A DNA stretch of 64,000 nt, from positions 62,001 to 126,000 of the forward strand of contig CAYWVF010000005.1 in assembly GCA_964461815.1 (NCBI GenBank), written 5' to 3'. Source of the DNA: JAAZBA01 sp964461815 (lineage in GTDB: Bacteria; Bacillota; Clostridia; Oscillospirales; QAMX01). The first letter of the stretch is position 1, and every line of letters starts with the position of its first letter. A model generated the notes under the pieces. It was not told the origin of the DNA. It was given only the letters and a program-made list of their open reading frames with translations, and did not search any database. Shown piece after piece: positions 1 through 8,965 of the stretch. The position numbers and the translations under genes are program-made.

Positions 1-3000
1 GACGCATCATCCGCAAATACGAATGAAGTGACCGAGGTGGAAAGCTGCGGAGAGGTCATATAGACGGTGAACGATACATTGTCCGTGCCGGAGCTGTACT
101 CAAGCCTCGGATCGTAAAACGGTGATGGTGTCAGTGAAATAAGCTTTTCTCCGAGCCTTGCGAAAAACAGTATACCTCCCGCTCCGAACAGCTCATTTTC
201 GGATCGAGCTATCATTATATTCTTATATATCGACCTGTTTTGCCCGGAATCCGAGGTGTACAGCCTGTATGGGCCGTTTGATAGCATCACACTGCGCGGA
301 AGCAGCGGATCATAGCCATTTGACGTCTCGGATATCTGCGTATTGGCGGTATTTTCAGTCGGAGTGCTGCGATAATGCTGTATCGGCAGTATCTGAGCTC
401 CTACAGGTATGCGCTCCTTGAGCATTCCCGTAAAAGACCGCATAGACACATCGGACAGGAAGAGTCTGACCACCATATTGTCCTCAAGTGTATTCACTAT
501 GCTTAGCACCGACATTCCCAGATGATGCACCATGAACGATCTCACAGGCATATACTCTGCGCCCTCCGGAAGACGTGACACCGTAAGATCGGCAGCTTCA
601 TAAAAGCCATATTTCCCTGTCATATCCATATCATTGTATTTTCGCAGATTATTTACCGCTCCCACAGGATCTGTAAGCAGTGCCAGATACGATGCATACG
701 GTGCTATCACCCTTTCACGACCCATTCCCCGCTTAAGCGCTATCGGTGCAATGCCGTGAGCCTTATATCGATAATTCATCTCGCTGTCAAATGCAAAAAA
801 TGAGCTCTCCGATACTCCGTACGGTATACCGTGACGTGTTCCTTTGCAGTGCTTCTGACAATAGAGCACAAAGCGCTGAGTCTCATCGAACAGTGACGAG
901 GGGTAGCACGGCAGCAGCAGTGACGGCATAAGGTACTCAAACATCGAGCCCGACCAGGAGACCAGCCCACGATAGCCGTCAAAGGATACGAGAGTCCTGT
1001 TAAGCGAACGCCAATGCTTTTCCGGCACATCACCCTTTGCCACAGCTATATATGATGCAAGCCTTGCCTCACTCGCCATGAGATCGTAGAAGCTGTCCAT
1101 CATTTTCATACGCTCCGCATCGAAGCCTAGTCGCAGGAGATTTCTTTGACCGTCGTACAGAGGTCTGAAATTCATCGAGCTGTAAATATTACCTATTCTC
1201 TCCGCAAGCTCATCCGTTCTTGTGCTGTGCAGCTTCAAAAGCCACTGACGCAACGCTATAAGACAGCCGGCAAGGTTGCCGCTGTCAACTGTCGATACCG
1301 TCCTCGGGTTCATCGGATGTGCATCCGACGTGCTGTACCAGTTGAAAAGATGACCGTTCCATTTCGGTAAAGTCTCTATCGTATCAGTCATATGCTCGAG
1401 CATCGACAGTGCAGTCTCCCTCGGCACGATATCCATTGAGGAAGTACATGCTACAGACAGCATAGCCATACCGATATTCGTAGGTGATGTCCTGCGTGCC
1501 ACTCCAACATCAGGCTGCATCTGTACGTTATCCGGCGGCAGATAATTATTTTCCTCGTTGATATTATCGGTAAAATATCTCATCATACGCACCGCATGTT
1601 CACGAAGATACGCTCTGTCCTCATCGTCAAGCTGTCTTTTGCCGCTCTCGTCACGGCTCAAAGCATACGCCGCATACGGTGCTGTCAGCCAGAGCACCGT
1701 AAACATGACTGCCGCAGGAGCATTCAGTGCTACGGCTGCAAGCTCCGCTCCCACTGCACAAAGCAGCAAAAACCACATCCGTGAATAATACGACATCAGA
1801 CTGCCCTTTTCAAAGCTCGACTCTGCTGCCGTCACCCACGAAAGCATATTTTTACGGCTGACAGTCATTCTGTATACAGCTGTTACCGCCGCTCTTACAT
1901 TGACATACGCTCTGTACGGCAGAAACGTGATATCGAGCAGGAATTTCCATGAGTATATAATGATCGGCTTCATGACATTCGATGCAAACCTCTCTCTGTC
2001 TGTACCGTTTTTCACTATATCTGCCAGTGTAAATATTATCGGCATTGCCAAGGGCAGCACCGCTGCGCTCAAAAATACGCCTGTGTACACTCTGCAAACG
2101 GCACAGAGCAGCGATATCAGCAGTGCGGCAGGAGTGATGCTTCTGCGAATATTATCTGCGATCTTCCACCTTGCCACAGAATTCAGCGGATTTGCCACAG
2201 CCTTACCTCCGCAGTCGGGGACAGCTCCCGTAAGCCACGGTAATATCTGCCAGTCCCCTCGCACCCATCTCTCCTCACGGTCAAAATATGCTGCTGCCCT
2301 TGACGGGAATGAATCTGACACAGCGCACTCCGAGACCGATGCTGTACGCATATATGAGCCCTCAAGCAGGTCGTGCGACAGTATCGTATCGGACGGGAAG
2401 CGTCCCGACAGCACCTGAGAATATGCCTTTATATCTATTATGCCCTTGCCTGTAAATGAGCCCTCACCGAACAGGCCCTGATACAGCTCAGGTGATGCTG
2501 CTCCATACGGATCGGCACCTCCGTTACCTCCGAAGATACGTGAAAAGCGTGAGCTTATGCTCTCTATATCGAGCTCCACTCTAGGCTGTAGGATACCGTA
2601 TCCCTCCGTGACTGTATTTTTCAGGCTGTCCACCTTAGGTCTATTCAGCGGATGCCGCATATAGTCTATCATCGCACGAAGCGAGGCTATATCCGGCACT
2701 GTATCTGCGTCGAGAGTTATGAGGTACGCTGCATTTTCAGGCAGTGAGCCGACGACAAATGCACCGTCAAGCGTATTTTCCCCCGAAAGCGCACCTATTA
2801 TATCCTCTATCGCACCCCTCTTTCGCTCTCTCGGCATATAGCTGTCGTTTTTTTCGTCAAGTACTCTGGCTCTCACCACTGCCGCAAAGCCGCCGCTCCA
2901 TTTTCTGTTGAGCCGCTCGAGCTCGGAGCTGAGTGCCGTATATATTTCTCTGTCACCGTCTGTCACCTGAGTGCTCGACTCCTTAAGATCACCGAGTACG

Positions 3001-4049
3001 GCAAACGACAGCTCATTGTCCCCGACTCCTGATGCTATCCTGTATTCCTCAAGTCTTTTCGCAAGTGCTCTCGCACTCTCCGGCGACGTCAGCAGCGATG
3101 ATATCACGCAAAGCGTTCTTGCCGATTCGGGAAGTGCTTCCCTCGGTGACATTCTCGGCAGTGAATGCTTTCTGAGCGGTGAGCCCGACAGCCACATCAG
3201 CGCAAGCCTGTCCGACACCTGCTTCACTATCTCGAATATCGGCAGATACAAAAGCACAGCCCACCACGATATGATAAGCGACACAGCATATGTCAAAGCC
3301 GACGGTATCACCGCAAGTGACAGAGCATAGAGTATTCCACCGTGCTTTTTCTCTCGAAGTCCGAGCGGCTCTGTCAGTATATAATAGCCTACATGACGCT
3401 TTCGCTCATCCGTCGCACGCTTCGACAGCTCAACACATCTGTCTGCCGCTTCCTCCTCGCTCAGTCCGTAGCGTTTCGCAAGCTTCACCACAGCAGTTCT
3501 GTACATTGCTTTCGACTCATCCGCCATTTTTCCGTATATGCCCGACGGATCCTTCATAAGGAGCTTCTCTATACGACTCAGTCTGCAAAGCTCACTAGAC
3601 AGCTCTGCACTTGAAAGGAATCTCAGCATAGAGAACAGCCTCGGCAGCATTTCCTCGTACCGTTCGCCCTCGCCTGTCTCGCCACTCGGTACAGCCTTTG
3701 CGACCTCGATAACTACACATGCCTTAAGCACAGTCATCAGCATCCAAAGCTCACATTCGGTAAGCACATTTTCCTCACAATATACTGCCGCATGTGACAA
3801 TATTATATTCTCATCAAGCTCTGTACCGCTTTCCGTACACAGCTCTATCAGCTTCTCGCACAAAGGCTCGACATTCTGCGTACATTCAGCCTGTTCACGC
3901 AAACTATGCAGTGCGGCAAAGCCCTCACGCAGTGCAAGATAACGGTTATCACGCAGCCAACATGCTGCGCTCGAATCGGAGCTCTCACCGTCAAAGGCTC
4001 TGAGCCTTGACAATGCTTTCCGCAGCCTTTCGCCGACATTCGGTTTCAT
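1..4049 (-). CDS. cyclic beta-glucan synthase-like protein (GT84/GH94 family), C-terminus beyond window
   Basis: An open frame runs from ATG at 4049 down through base 1 without a stop, giving about 1349 residues; the 3' part lies outside. A ribosome site (AGGAAAGGG) precedes the ATG. In order: a soluble N-terminal part, a membrane pair near residues 250-290, a glycosyltransferase core with TLDADTVPD near residue 446 and RWVRGDWQ near residue 591, more membrane segments near 640-700 and 770-830, then a glycoamylase-like region near 960-1200 (FYDLMASEAR). This order is that of NdvB/ChvB-type cyclic beta-1,2-glucan synthases, about 2800 residues long, where a GH94 phosphorylase domain follows. 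It probably makes or trims a beta-glucan at the membrane. Linkage and cyclisation cannot be read from the sequence. Confidence 0.85.
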   Translation of the reverse strand, partial: MKPNVGERLRKALSRLRAFDGESSDSSAACWLRDNRYLALREGFAALHSLREQAECTQNVEPLCEKLIELCTESGTELDENIILSHAAVYCEENVLTECELWMLMTVLKACVVIEVAKAVPSGETGEGERYEEMLPRLFSMLRFLSSAELSSELCRLSRIEKLLMKDPSGIYGKMADESKAMYRTAVVKLAKRYGLSEEEAADRCVELSKRATDERKRHVGYYILTEPLGLREKKHGGILYALSLAVIPSALTYAVSLIISWWAVLLYLPIFEIVKQVSDRLALMWLSGSPLRKHSLPRMSPREALPESARTLCVISSLLTSPESARALAKRLEEYRIASGVGDNELSFAVLGDLKESSTQVTDGDREIYTALSSELERLNRKWSGGFAAVVRARVLDEKNDSYMPRERKRGAIEDIIGALSGENTLDGAFVVGSLPENAAYLITLDADTVPDIASLRAMIDYMRHPLNRPKVDSLKNTVTEGYGILQPRVELDIESISSRFSRIFGGNGGADPYGAASPELYQGLFGEGSFTGKGIIDIKAYSQVLSGRFPSDTILSHDLLEGSYMRTASVSECAVSDSFPSRAAAYFDREERWVRGDWQILPWLTGAVPDCGGKAVANPLNSVARWKIADNIRRSITPAALLISLLCAVCRVYTGVFLSAAVLPLAMPIIFTLADIVKNGTDRERFASNVMKPIIIYSWKFLLDITFLPYRAYVNVRAAVTAVYRMTVSRKNMLSWVTAAESSFEKGSLMSYYSRMWFLLLCAVGAELAAVALNAPAAVMFTVLWLTAPYAAYALSRDESGKRQLDDEDRAYLREHAVRMMRYFTDNINEENNYLPPDNVQMQPDVGVARRTSPTNIGMAMLSVACTSSMDIVPRETALSMLEHMTDTIETLPKWNGHLFNWYSTSDAHPMNPRTVSTVDSGNLAGCLIALRQWLLKLHSTRTDELAERIGNIYSSMNFRPLYDGQRNLLRLGFDAERMKMMDSFYDLMASEARLASYIAVAKGDVPEKHWRSLNRTLVSFDGYRGLVSWSGSMFEYLMPSLLLPCYPSSLFDETQRFVLYCQKHCKGTRHGIPYGVSESSFFAFDSEMNYRYKAHGIAPIALKRGMGRERVIAPYASYLALLTDPVGAVNNLRKYNDMDMTGKYGFYEAADLTVSRLPEGAEYMPVRSFMVHHLGMSVLSIVNTLEDNMVVRLFLSDVSMRSFTGMLKERIPVGAQILPIQHYRSTPTENTANTQISETSNGYDPLLPRSVMLSNGPYRLYTSDSGQNRSIYKNIMIARSENELFGAGGILFFARLGEKLISLTPSPFYDPRLEYSSGTDNVSFTVYMTSPQLSTSVTSFVFADDA

Positions 4050-4101
4050 ATCATCATCCCTTTCCTGAGATGTCTATAGCATCGACAGATCAAATTCATA
4101 C

Positions 4102-4770
4102 CTATTTTGCAAATACATGCTTTCCTATGGTCTTTATCACCTGACGTGAATATATCCATGTATTCGTTGTCCTTGCAGGATTATAGTAATATATAGCGCC
4201 GCCCGACGGATCCGAGCCGTTCATTGCATCTCGTGCAGCCTTATATGCCGAATCGGCGATAGGCTCATCGAACTGCCCGTCCACTATTGCGGTAAACGCA
4301 CCGGGCTGATATATCACTCCGGCTATCGTATTCGGGAATGACGGGTGGCTCACCCTGTTCATGACGACTGCTCCTACCGCTACCTGACCGGAATACGGCT
4401 CACCTCGTGCTTCGGCTGAGATTATTCTTGCCAGCAAATACAGGTTTGAGTCGGTCGATGCATTTCCCGAGGAGGTCGAGATACCTATCGCCTCAAGTGT
4501 TTTTGTTCCCGCTATTCCATCTGCCGTAAGTCCGTTCTTCTGCTGAAATTTTTTCACTGCCGCCTGTGTCTGTGTTCCGTAGATCCCATCCACCGAGCCA
4601 CTGTAGTAGCCCCAGTTTTTTAGTTTCGTCTGTATCTGACTGACTGTGCTGCCCTGTGAGCCAAGCTTATATGCTACAGCCTCGGCACTCGGGAGTCGTG
4701 AAAACATTATTATGAGAAGGATATTTATTATAAATAAGAGTATGATCTGTACAGTAAGCTTTTTTCTCAT
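4102..4770 (-). CDS. sleB: SleB-like spore cortex-lytic / cell wall hydrolase
   Basis: 222 residues. An uncleaved signal or membrane anchor occupies residues 1-30. A PG_binding_1 repeat spans about 35-95 (LGSQGSTVSQIQTKL, then the YGTQTQAAVKKFQ motif). A Hydrolase_2 domain fills about 115-221, with the typical SAEARGEPYSGQVAVGAVV stretch and its conserved Glu. This domain pair is that of SleB, the lytic transglycosylase that degrades spore cortex during germination. No ypeB lies next to it, so a vegetative wall role is possible. It lies 52 bp downstream of the glucan synthase start on the same strand and is divergent from the lipoprotein gene; a 12-bp inverted repeat sits between the two. Confidence 0.82.
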   Translation of the reverse strand: MRKKLTVQIILLFIINILLIIMFSRLPSAEAVAYKLGSQGSTVSQIQTKLKNWGYYSGSVDGIYGTQTQAAVKKFQQKNGLTADGIAGTKTLEAIGISTSSGNASTDSNLYLLARIISAEARGEPYSGQVAVGAVVMNRVSHPSFPNTIAGVIYQPGAFTAIVDGQFDEPIADSAYKAARDAMNGSDPSGGAIYYYNPARTTNTWIYSRQVIKTIGKHVFAK

Positions 4771-4820
4771 ATCAATACCTGCCTGTTATTTAGCAATAGA
4801 TTTGTAAATATATTTTATGC

Positions 4821-4869
4821 CGGTTGAAATTTGATATGCACGGCAAAAAAAGGGTGGAAATTTCAACCG
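4821..4869. promoter_or_regulatory. 12-bp perfect inverted repeat in divergent intergenic region
   Basis: CGGTTGAAATTT at 4821-4832 and its exact reverse complement at 4858-4869, 25 bp apart, lie between the divergent sleB-like and lipoprotein genes. A TAGAAT-like -10 follows at about 4876. It could be an operator or an RNA stem; no T-run follows it. Confidence 0.5.
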
Positions 4870-4924
4870 CAATATGGTAGAATATTGCTAGGCTATTTAT
4901 TTCTTTACAGTGTGGTTTATATCG

Positions 4925-6268
4925 ATGAAAAAAGCATTTTTTATTATTTTACTGGCAGGTACCATTACGCTTCTCAGCGGATGTGTCACCTCCTCCGAGG
5001 AGCTTCTCAGTGTTCCCAAGGCTCCGTCTCAATATCTGGAGCTTCAAAACAGTCTCGACAAAATACTTTCTCAGAATGCACAGTATATATCTCCCGTCTC
5101 AGGCAACAACAGAAACTCCATCCAGCTCGTGGATCTCGACGGTGACGGTATAGATGAGGTGCTCTCCTGCTTTCTCGTAAAAAGCGGTGAAGCCTCCGTT
5201 CCGAGAGTCTATATCCACAAGCTTACAGGCGACGAATATGCGGAGATAGGCTATATAGACGGCTACGGCGACAGTATCGACAGCATATGGTACCCAAAGC
5301 TGTTTTTCGGTGATGAACGTGCCGTTGCGATAGGCTGGAGACTCGGTACAAGCCCAAAATGCGGTATAACGGTCATCTCTTACCTCGATGATACTCTTCG
5401 AACGCTCTACAGCGGTGAATATACGGCGCTTACAGTAGTAGATCTGAACATGGATGATGCGGATGAGCTTGTTCTGCTCGACTACAGCAGTACGAGTGAG
5501 CCGGGACGAGCCAAATTATTAAGCTACGAGAGCAATGAGCTTACGGAGATATCCTCCGCTCCGCTCTCTCAGGGAATAGTATCACCCGGTAAGGTTCGTA
5601 CAGCATATATAGGTGCAAATACTCCTGCTGTCATCTCGGAGGGCATGATGTACGACAGTGGCTATGTCAGTGACTGTCTCATTTTCTCCGGCGGTATACT
5701 GAAAAATGTATTCTATGCCGAGGAGCACGACTACAGTATGCAGACCTTCCGCACCATGCCGATATATTCCAGTGACATAAACAACGACGGTATCATCGAG
5801 TTTCCGAAGCCGGAGCTTGTACCCGGTACGCTCGGGATGCAGCTTTTCTGGCGCATCGACTGGTGTCAGTACAATGCCGACACGAAGCTCGTCCACACTG
5901 TATCTACGTTCCATAATATCTACGACCGTTGGATGTATATTTTCCCGGAGGAGCTTATAGGAAAAATAACAGTCACACGAGGTGAGGATTCTGAAAACGC
6001 AAGCTCGATAGTATTTCGCAGCATCGAGTCAGACGGTACGATAGGCACAGCGCTTTGGGAGATATATTCCATCAGCGGCGAGGGCAGACGTGAGTTTCTC
6101 ACTCGTTACGGTCTGTCGGAGCTTGCACGTACCTTTGATACGATATACGCCTGCAAGATCATAGACAATACGCATGAGCTGTCACAGTCGTTAAGCGATA
6201 TAAAGCAGCGCTTCGATCTTGTGCAGAACGAATGGATCTATGAAAACTGGGCTATACCGTCAAATTGA
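4925..6268 (+). CDS. lipoprotein with acidic Asp-rich loops (FG-GAP/VCBS-like)
   Basis: About 447 residues from the ATG at 4925, which opens a signal peptide (MKKAFFIILL) ending in a lipobox LLSGC, so the product should be anchored to the outer face of the membrane. Three calcium-loop-like motifs are visible: DLDGDGIDE, DLNMDDADE and DINNDGIIE, as in FG-GAP/VCBS beta-propeller repeats. An in-frame ATG at 4910 would put residues before the signal peptide and is less likely. No strong ribosome site is seen. It lies 32 bp before a two-component system on the same strand, so it may be that system's envelope partner. Exact function unknown. Confidence 0.75.
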   Translation: MKKAFFIILLAGTITLLSGCVTSSEELLSVPKAPSQYLELQNSLDKILSQNAQYISPVSGNNRNSIQLVDLDGDGIDEVLSCFLVKSGEASVPRVYIHKLTGDEYAEIGYIDGYGDSIDSIWYPKLFFGDERAVAIGWRLGTSPKCGITVISYLDDTLRTLYSGEYTALTVVDLNMDDADELVLLDYSSTSEPGRAKLLSYESNELTEISSAPLSQGIVSPGKVRTAYIGANTPAVISEGMMYDSGYVSDCLIFSGGILKNVFYAEEHDYSMQTFRTMPIYSSDINNDGIIEFPKPELVPGTLGMQLFWRIDWCQYNADTKLVHTVSTFHNIYDRWMYIFPEELIGKITVTRGEDSENASSIVFRSIESDGTIGTALWEIYSISGEGRREFLTRYGLSELARTFDTIYACKIIDNTHELSQSLSDIKQRFDLVQNEWIYENWAIPSN

Positions 6269-6300
6269 TATTGAAAGTTTAGATAAAGGGGTTTAAGATA

Positions 6301-6984
6301 ATGAGGAAAATTCTTGTTATTGAGGATGAAGACAGTATAAGAGGCTTTGTAGTAATAAATTTAAAGCGTGCAGGCTATGCCGTGGTTGAGGCATCGAGCG
6401 GTGAGGAAGCATTCGAGGTGCTTAAAAAGAACCCGGACGTGCTTCTGATGGTCGTAGATGTAATGCTTCCGGGCATAGACGGCTATGAGATATGCCGCAG
6501 AGTACGTGCAAGCGGCAGTGATGTAGGCATAATCATGCTCACCGCAAGAGCTCAGGAGATGGATAAGGTAACAGGTCTTATGACAGGTGCCGATGATTAT
6601 ATCACGAAGCCGTTCTCACCTGCCGAGCTCACAGCCAGAATAGACGCTCTCATGCGTAGAGTCGCAGGAGGTAATTCTCAGAGCGACGAGGTCATAAGCG
6701 GCCCGTTCACGCTGAATACCAAGAGTCGCACACTGTTTAAAAACGGTGAGAAGGTCGAGCTTACTCAGGTCGAATATATGATAATGAAGACCTTCATAGA
6801 GAATCCCGGTAAGGCTATGTCCCGTGACGAGATACTTCACGCCGTATGGGGCAAGGAATACTTCGGTGATCTCAAGATAGTTGACGTAAACATACGCAGA
6901 CTCAGACTTAAAATAGAGGAGGACCCTGCGGCGCCTAAATACATCGCCACTGTATGGGGTTACGGATATAAATGGGAAGCATAA
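6301..6984 (+). CDS. OmpR/PhoB-family response regulator
   Basis: 227 residues. The receiver domain (1-120) shows the acidic pocket EDED, the phosphoacceptor Asp in VVDVMLPGIDGYEI, the switch Thr in MLTARA and the Lys in DDYITKPFSPAEL. A winged-helix Trans_reg_C domain (about 130-227) ends in TVWGYGYKWEA. The start has an AAAGGGG ribosome site. Its last 13 bases overlap the histidine kinase gene, which shows co-translation. It should bind DNA when phosphorylated by that kinase; targets are unknown, the upstream lipoprotein being a plausible one. Confidence 0.95.
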   Translation: MRKILVIEDEDSIRGFVVINLKRAGYAVVEASSGEEAFEVLKKNPDVLLMVVDVMLPGIDGYEICRRVRASGSDVGIIMLTARAQEMDKVTGLMTGADDYITKPFSPAELTARIDALMRRVAGGNSQSDEVISGPFTLNTKSRTLFKNGEKVELTQVEYMIMKTFIENPGKAMSRDEILHAVWGKEYFGDLKIVDVNIRRLRLKIEEDPAAPKYIATVWGYGYKWEA

Positions 6985-8474
6985 AAATACCGCTCGATAA
7001 GGACAGTGTATCCGTATCCGAGAATGTGAGTCGTGAAAGCTCAGAGCAAAAGCATTCCGGTCACGGCATACGCTTCAAATGGATGACAAACAGCATCCTT
7101 GTAACTCTCACGATACTGCTCATAAGTATAGCAGTATTTACTTTTGCCATAATGAACTCACTTTATTCGTCGATGCGCTCCGATATGATATCACGTGTCA
7201 ATGCTGCTACGGGCTTTTTCAGCAAATACTCAAACTCAAGCTATGAGGAGCTTTACAGCGGTGCGAAGCGCTATATCGATGATTATGATGATAAGAATAT
7301 CGTTGAGCTTCAGCTTCTGGATTCCTCAGGCAGACTCATGTTCTCCACCTCGAACCTTGCATCCGGTATGACACCGTCCACGGATGATCTCAAGATCGCA
7401 CTGACGGAAAATACTGTCGGAGTATGGAGAGGTAAAAATCCCGCAAGCAGTGAGGCTATCCTTGCGGTATCTGAACCTATAGTCTTCCCCGGCGGTGATA
7501 TTGCCGCTGTGGTACGCTGTGTCAGCTCGACGAAAAATATCACCTATACTGCAATGAAGTACATCGGCATAGCACTCGCCATCGCCGCATTTATAATGAT
7601 CTTCGTCATCGTCTCAAATAGCATCTTTATCAAATCGATTCTGTCGCCTATCGCACAGATAAACGACACTGCGATGATGATATCTCAGGGTCGATACGGA
7701 GTACACATAGACCAGATCTATGAGGATGAGATAGGTGTGCTGTGCGACACGATCAACAACATGTCGGATGCGATAAGCCTTGCCGAAAAGACTAAGAATG
7801 AATTTATATCCTCCGTATCTCACGAGCTGCGTACACCGCTTACGGCTATCGGCGGTTGGAGTGAGACTCTTCTCGATGTAGGCTTTGACGGTGAAAACGA
7901 TGAGGCTGACATGGAGGATCTCAAAAAGGGACTTATCATAATAAAGGATGAGGCTACGAGACTGACTCAGATGGTAGAGGAGCTTCTCGACTTCTCACGT
8001 ATGGAGTCGGGTGCGCTCAATATGCAGATGGAAAAGATGGATCTGCTCCCCGAGATCGAGGACGTTGTATTCATGTACATGGACGCCATGCACCGTGAGG
8101 GTATGCAGATCGAATTTGAAGAGGATGAGGACGAAGCGATAATAGTCGGAGACAAGGCGAGACTGAAGCAGGTGCTGTTCAACATCCTCGACAACGCCAG
8201 AAAGTACGGTCATGACGGTCAGCGCATCAAGGTCGATGTTACGAAGGATGACAAGTGGGTAAACATCAGCGTTCAGGACTTCGGCATAGGCATTCCCGAG
8301 GATGAGCTGTGCCATGTCAAGGAGAGATTTTATAAGGGCAGCAGCAAGTCACGCGGCAGCGGCATAGGCTTAGCCGTAGCGGATGAGATAATGAAGCTCC
8401 ACGGCGGCAGACTCGACATTGAAAGCGTATATAACGAGGGAACTACTGTAACGATGCGTTTTCCACGTGCATAA
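6972..8474 (+). CDS. membrane sensor histidine kinase (HAMP-HisKA-HATPase)
   Basis: 500 residues. A basic cytoplasmic N-terminus is followed by a first membrane helix near 45-65, an extracellular sensor region of about 130 residues, a second helix near 195-220, and a HAMP linker. The H-box is SVSHELRTPLTAIGGW, with the phosphoacceptor His. The ATPase domain has the N-box (NILDNARKYG), G1 (DFGIGIPEDE) and G2 (GSGIGLAVADEI). The start lies inside the response regulator gene without its own clear ribosome site, so translation is probably coupled. It resembles the ResE/PhoR/WalK group. The signal is unknown; the sensor domain is not one I recognise. Confidence 0.95.
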   Translation: MGSIKIPLDKDSVSVSENVSRESSEQKHSGHGIRFKWMTNSILVTLTILLISIAVFTFAIMNSLYSSMRSDMISRVNAATGFFSKYSNSSYEELYSGAKRYIDDYDDKNIVELQLLDSSGRLMFSTSNLASGMTPSTDDLKIALTENTVGVWRGKNPASSEAILAVSEPIVFPGGDIAAVVRCVSSTKNITYTAMKYIGIALAIAAFIMIFVIVSNSIFIKSILSPIAQINDTAMMISQGRYGVHIDQIYEDEIGVLCDTINNMSDAISLAEKTKNEFISSVSHELRTPLTAIGGWSETLLDVGFDGENDEADMEDLKKGLIIIKDEATRLTQMVEELLDFSRMESGALNMQMEKMDLLPEIEDVVFMYMDAMHREGMQIEFEEDEDEAIIVGDKARLKQVLFNILDNARKYGHDGQRIKVDVTKDDKWVNISVQDFGIGIPEDELCHVKERFYKGSSKSRGSGIGLAVADEIMKLHGGRLDIESVYNEGTTVTMRFPRA

Positions 8475-8493
8475 ACCTGTACTGCACAAAAAC

Positions 8494-8540
8494 ATACCTC
8501 CTGCGATATAATGGTATTGACATCATATCGCAGGAGGTAT
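8494..8540. promoter_or_regulatory. 16-bp perfect inverted repeat covering -10 box and Shine-Dalgarno
   Basis: ATACCTCCTGCGATAT at 8494-8509 is matched exactly by its reverse complement at 8525-8540, with a 15-nt loop. The right arm contains the AGGAGG ribosome site (8532-8537) of the next gene, and the left arm overlaps a TATAAT hexamer at 8507-8512. As RNA it would hide the ribosome site; as DNA it could be an operator over the -10. Confidence 0.7.
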
Positions 8541-8546
8541 TTCAGC

Positions 8547-8888
8547 TTGAGTTCATCAACTAAATTTTACATAAAGCCCTCGGAGGGCGAGATAATTGAG
8601 ACAGTAGTCAAGCTCACGCAGGGAAAGAGCAGCATACTGCGTGGCTTTGTAAAGGGTGAGGACGGCTCTGCCGTATCGGATGCATGTGTACTGCTTTACG
8701 ATACGCTCGGCAAGTCGAACACAGATGAATATACGTTAAAGGAGGCTGCACTAACGGACTCCGACGGTCATTTTATCCTCGGCCCGATAGAGCCGTCCGT
8801 TCTGTATGCGGTATATATTTACAAAAATGACCTGAAAAAGCGTGAGCTGGAGCTTAAAAGCAGAAATCGCTCGATAAGCGAGCTGTAA
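8547..8888 (+). CDS. small carboxypeptidase-regulatory-like (Ig-fold) protein
   Basis: 113 residues from a TTG start at 8547, chosen because AGGAGGT ends 8 nt upstream; an ATG at 8511 lies inside the inverted repeat and upstream of the ribosome site. The middle (LRGFVKGEDGSAVSDACVLLYD, split across residues 30-55, then LTDSDGHFILGPI) is the beta-sandwich pattern of carboxypeptidase regulatory-like or CnaB-type folds. No signal peptide or membrane segment is seen, which is odd for this fold, so it should be cytoplasmic or released another way. Role unknown. Confidence 0.75.
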   Translation: MSSSTKFYIKPSEGEIIETVVKLTQGKSSILRGFVKGEDGSAVSDACVLLYDTLGKSNTDEYTLKEAALTDSDGHFILGPIEPSVLYAVYIYKNDLKKRELELKSRNRSISEL

Positions 8889-8910
8889 AGCTGTCTTCTA
8901 GGCTGAAAAT

Positions 8911-8959
8911 AAGCTTCCCGACAGGAGAGGATGAACGTCCTTCTTCTATCGGGGAGCTT
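8911..8959. terminator. bidirectional rho-independent terminator
   Basis: AAGCTTCCCGA (8911-8921) pairs with TCGGGGAGCTT (8949-8959), with an A-run before and a T-run after. It lies between the convergent 8547 gene and the first ceramidase-like gene. Confidence 0.75.
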
Positions 8960-8965
8960 TTATTC

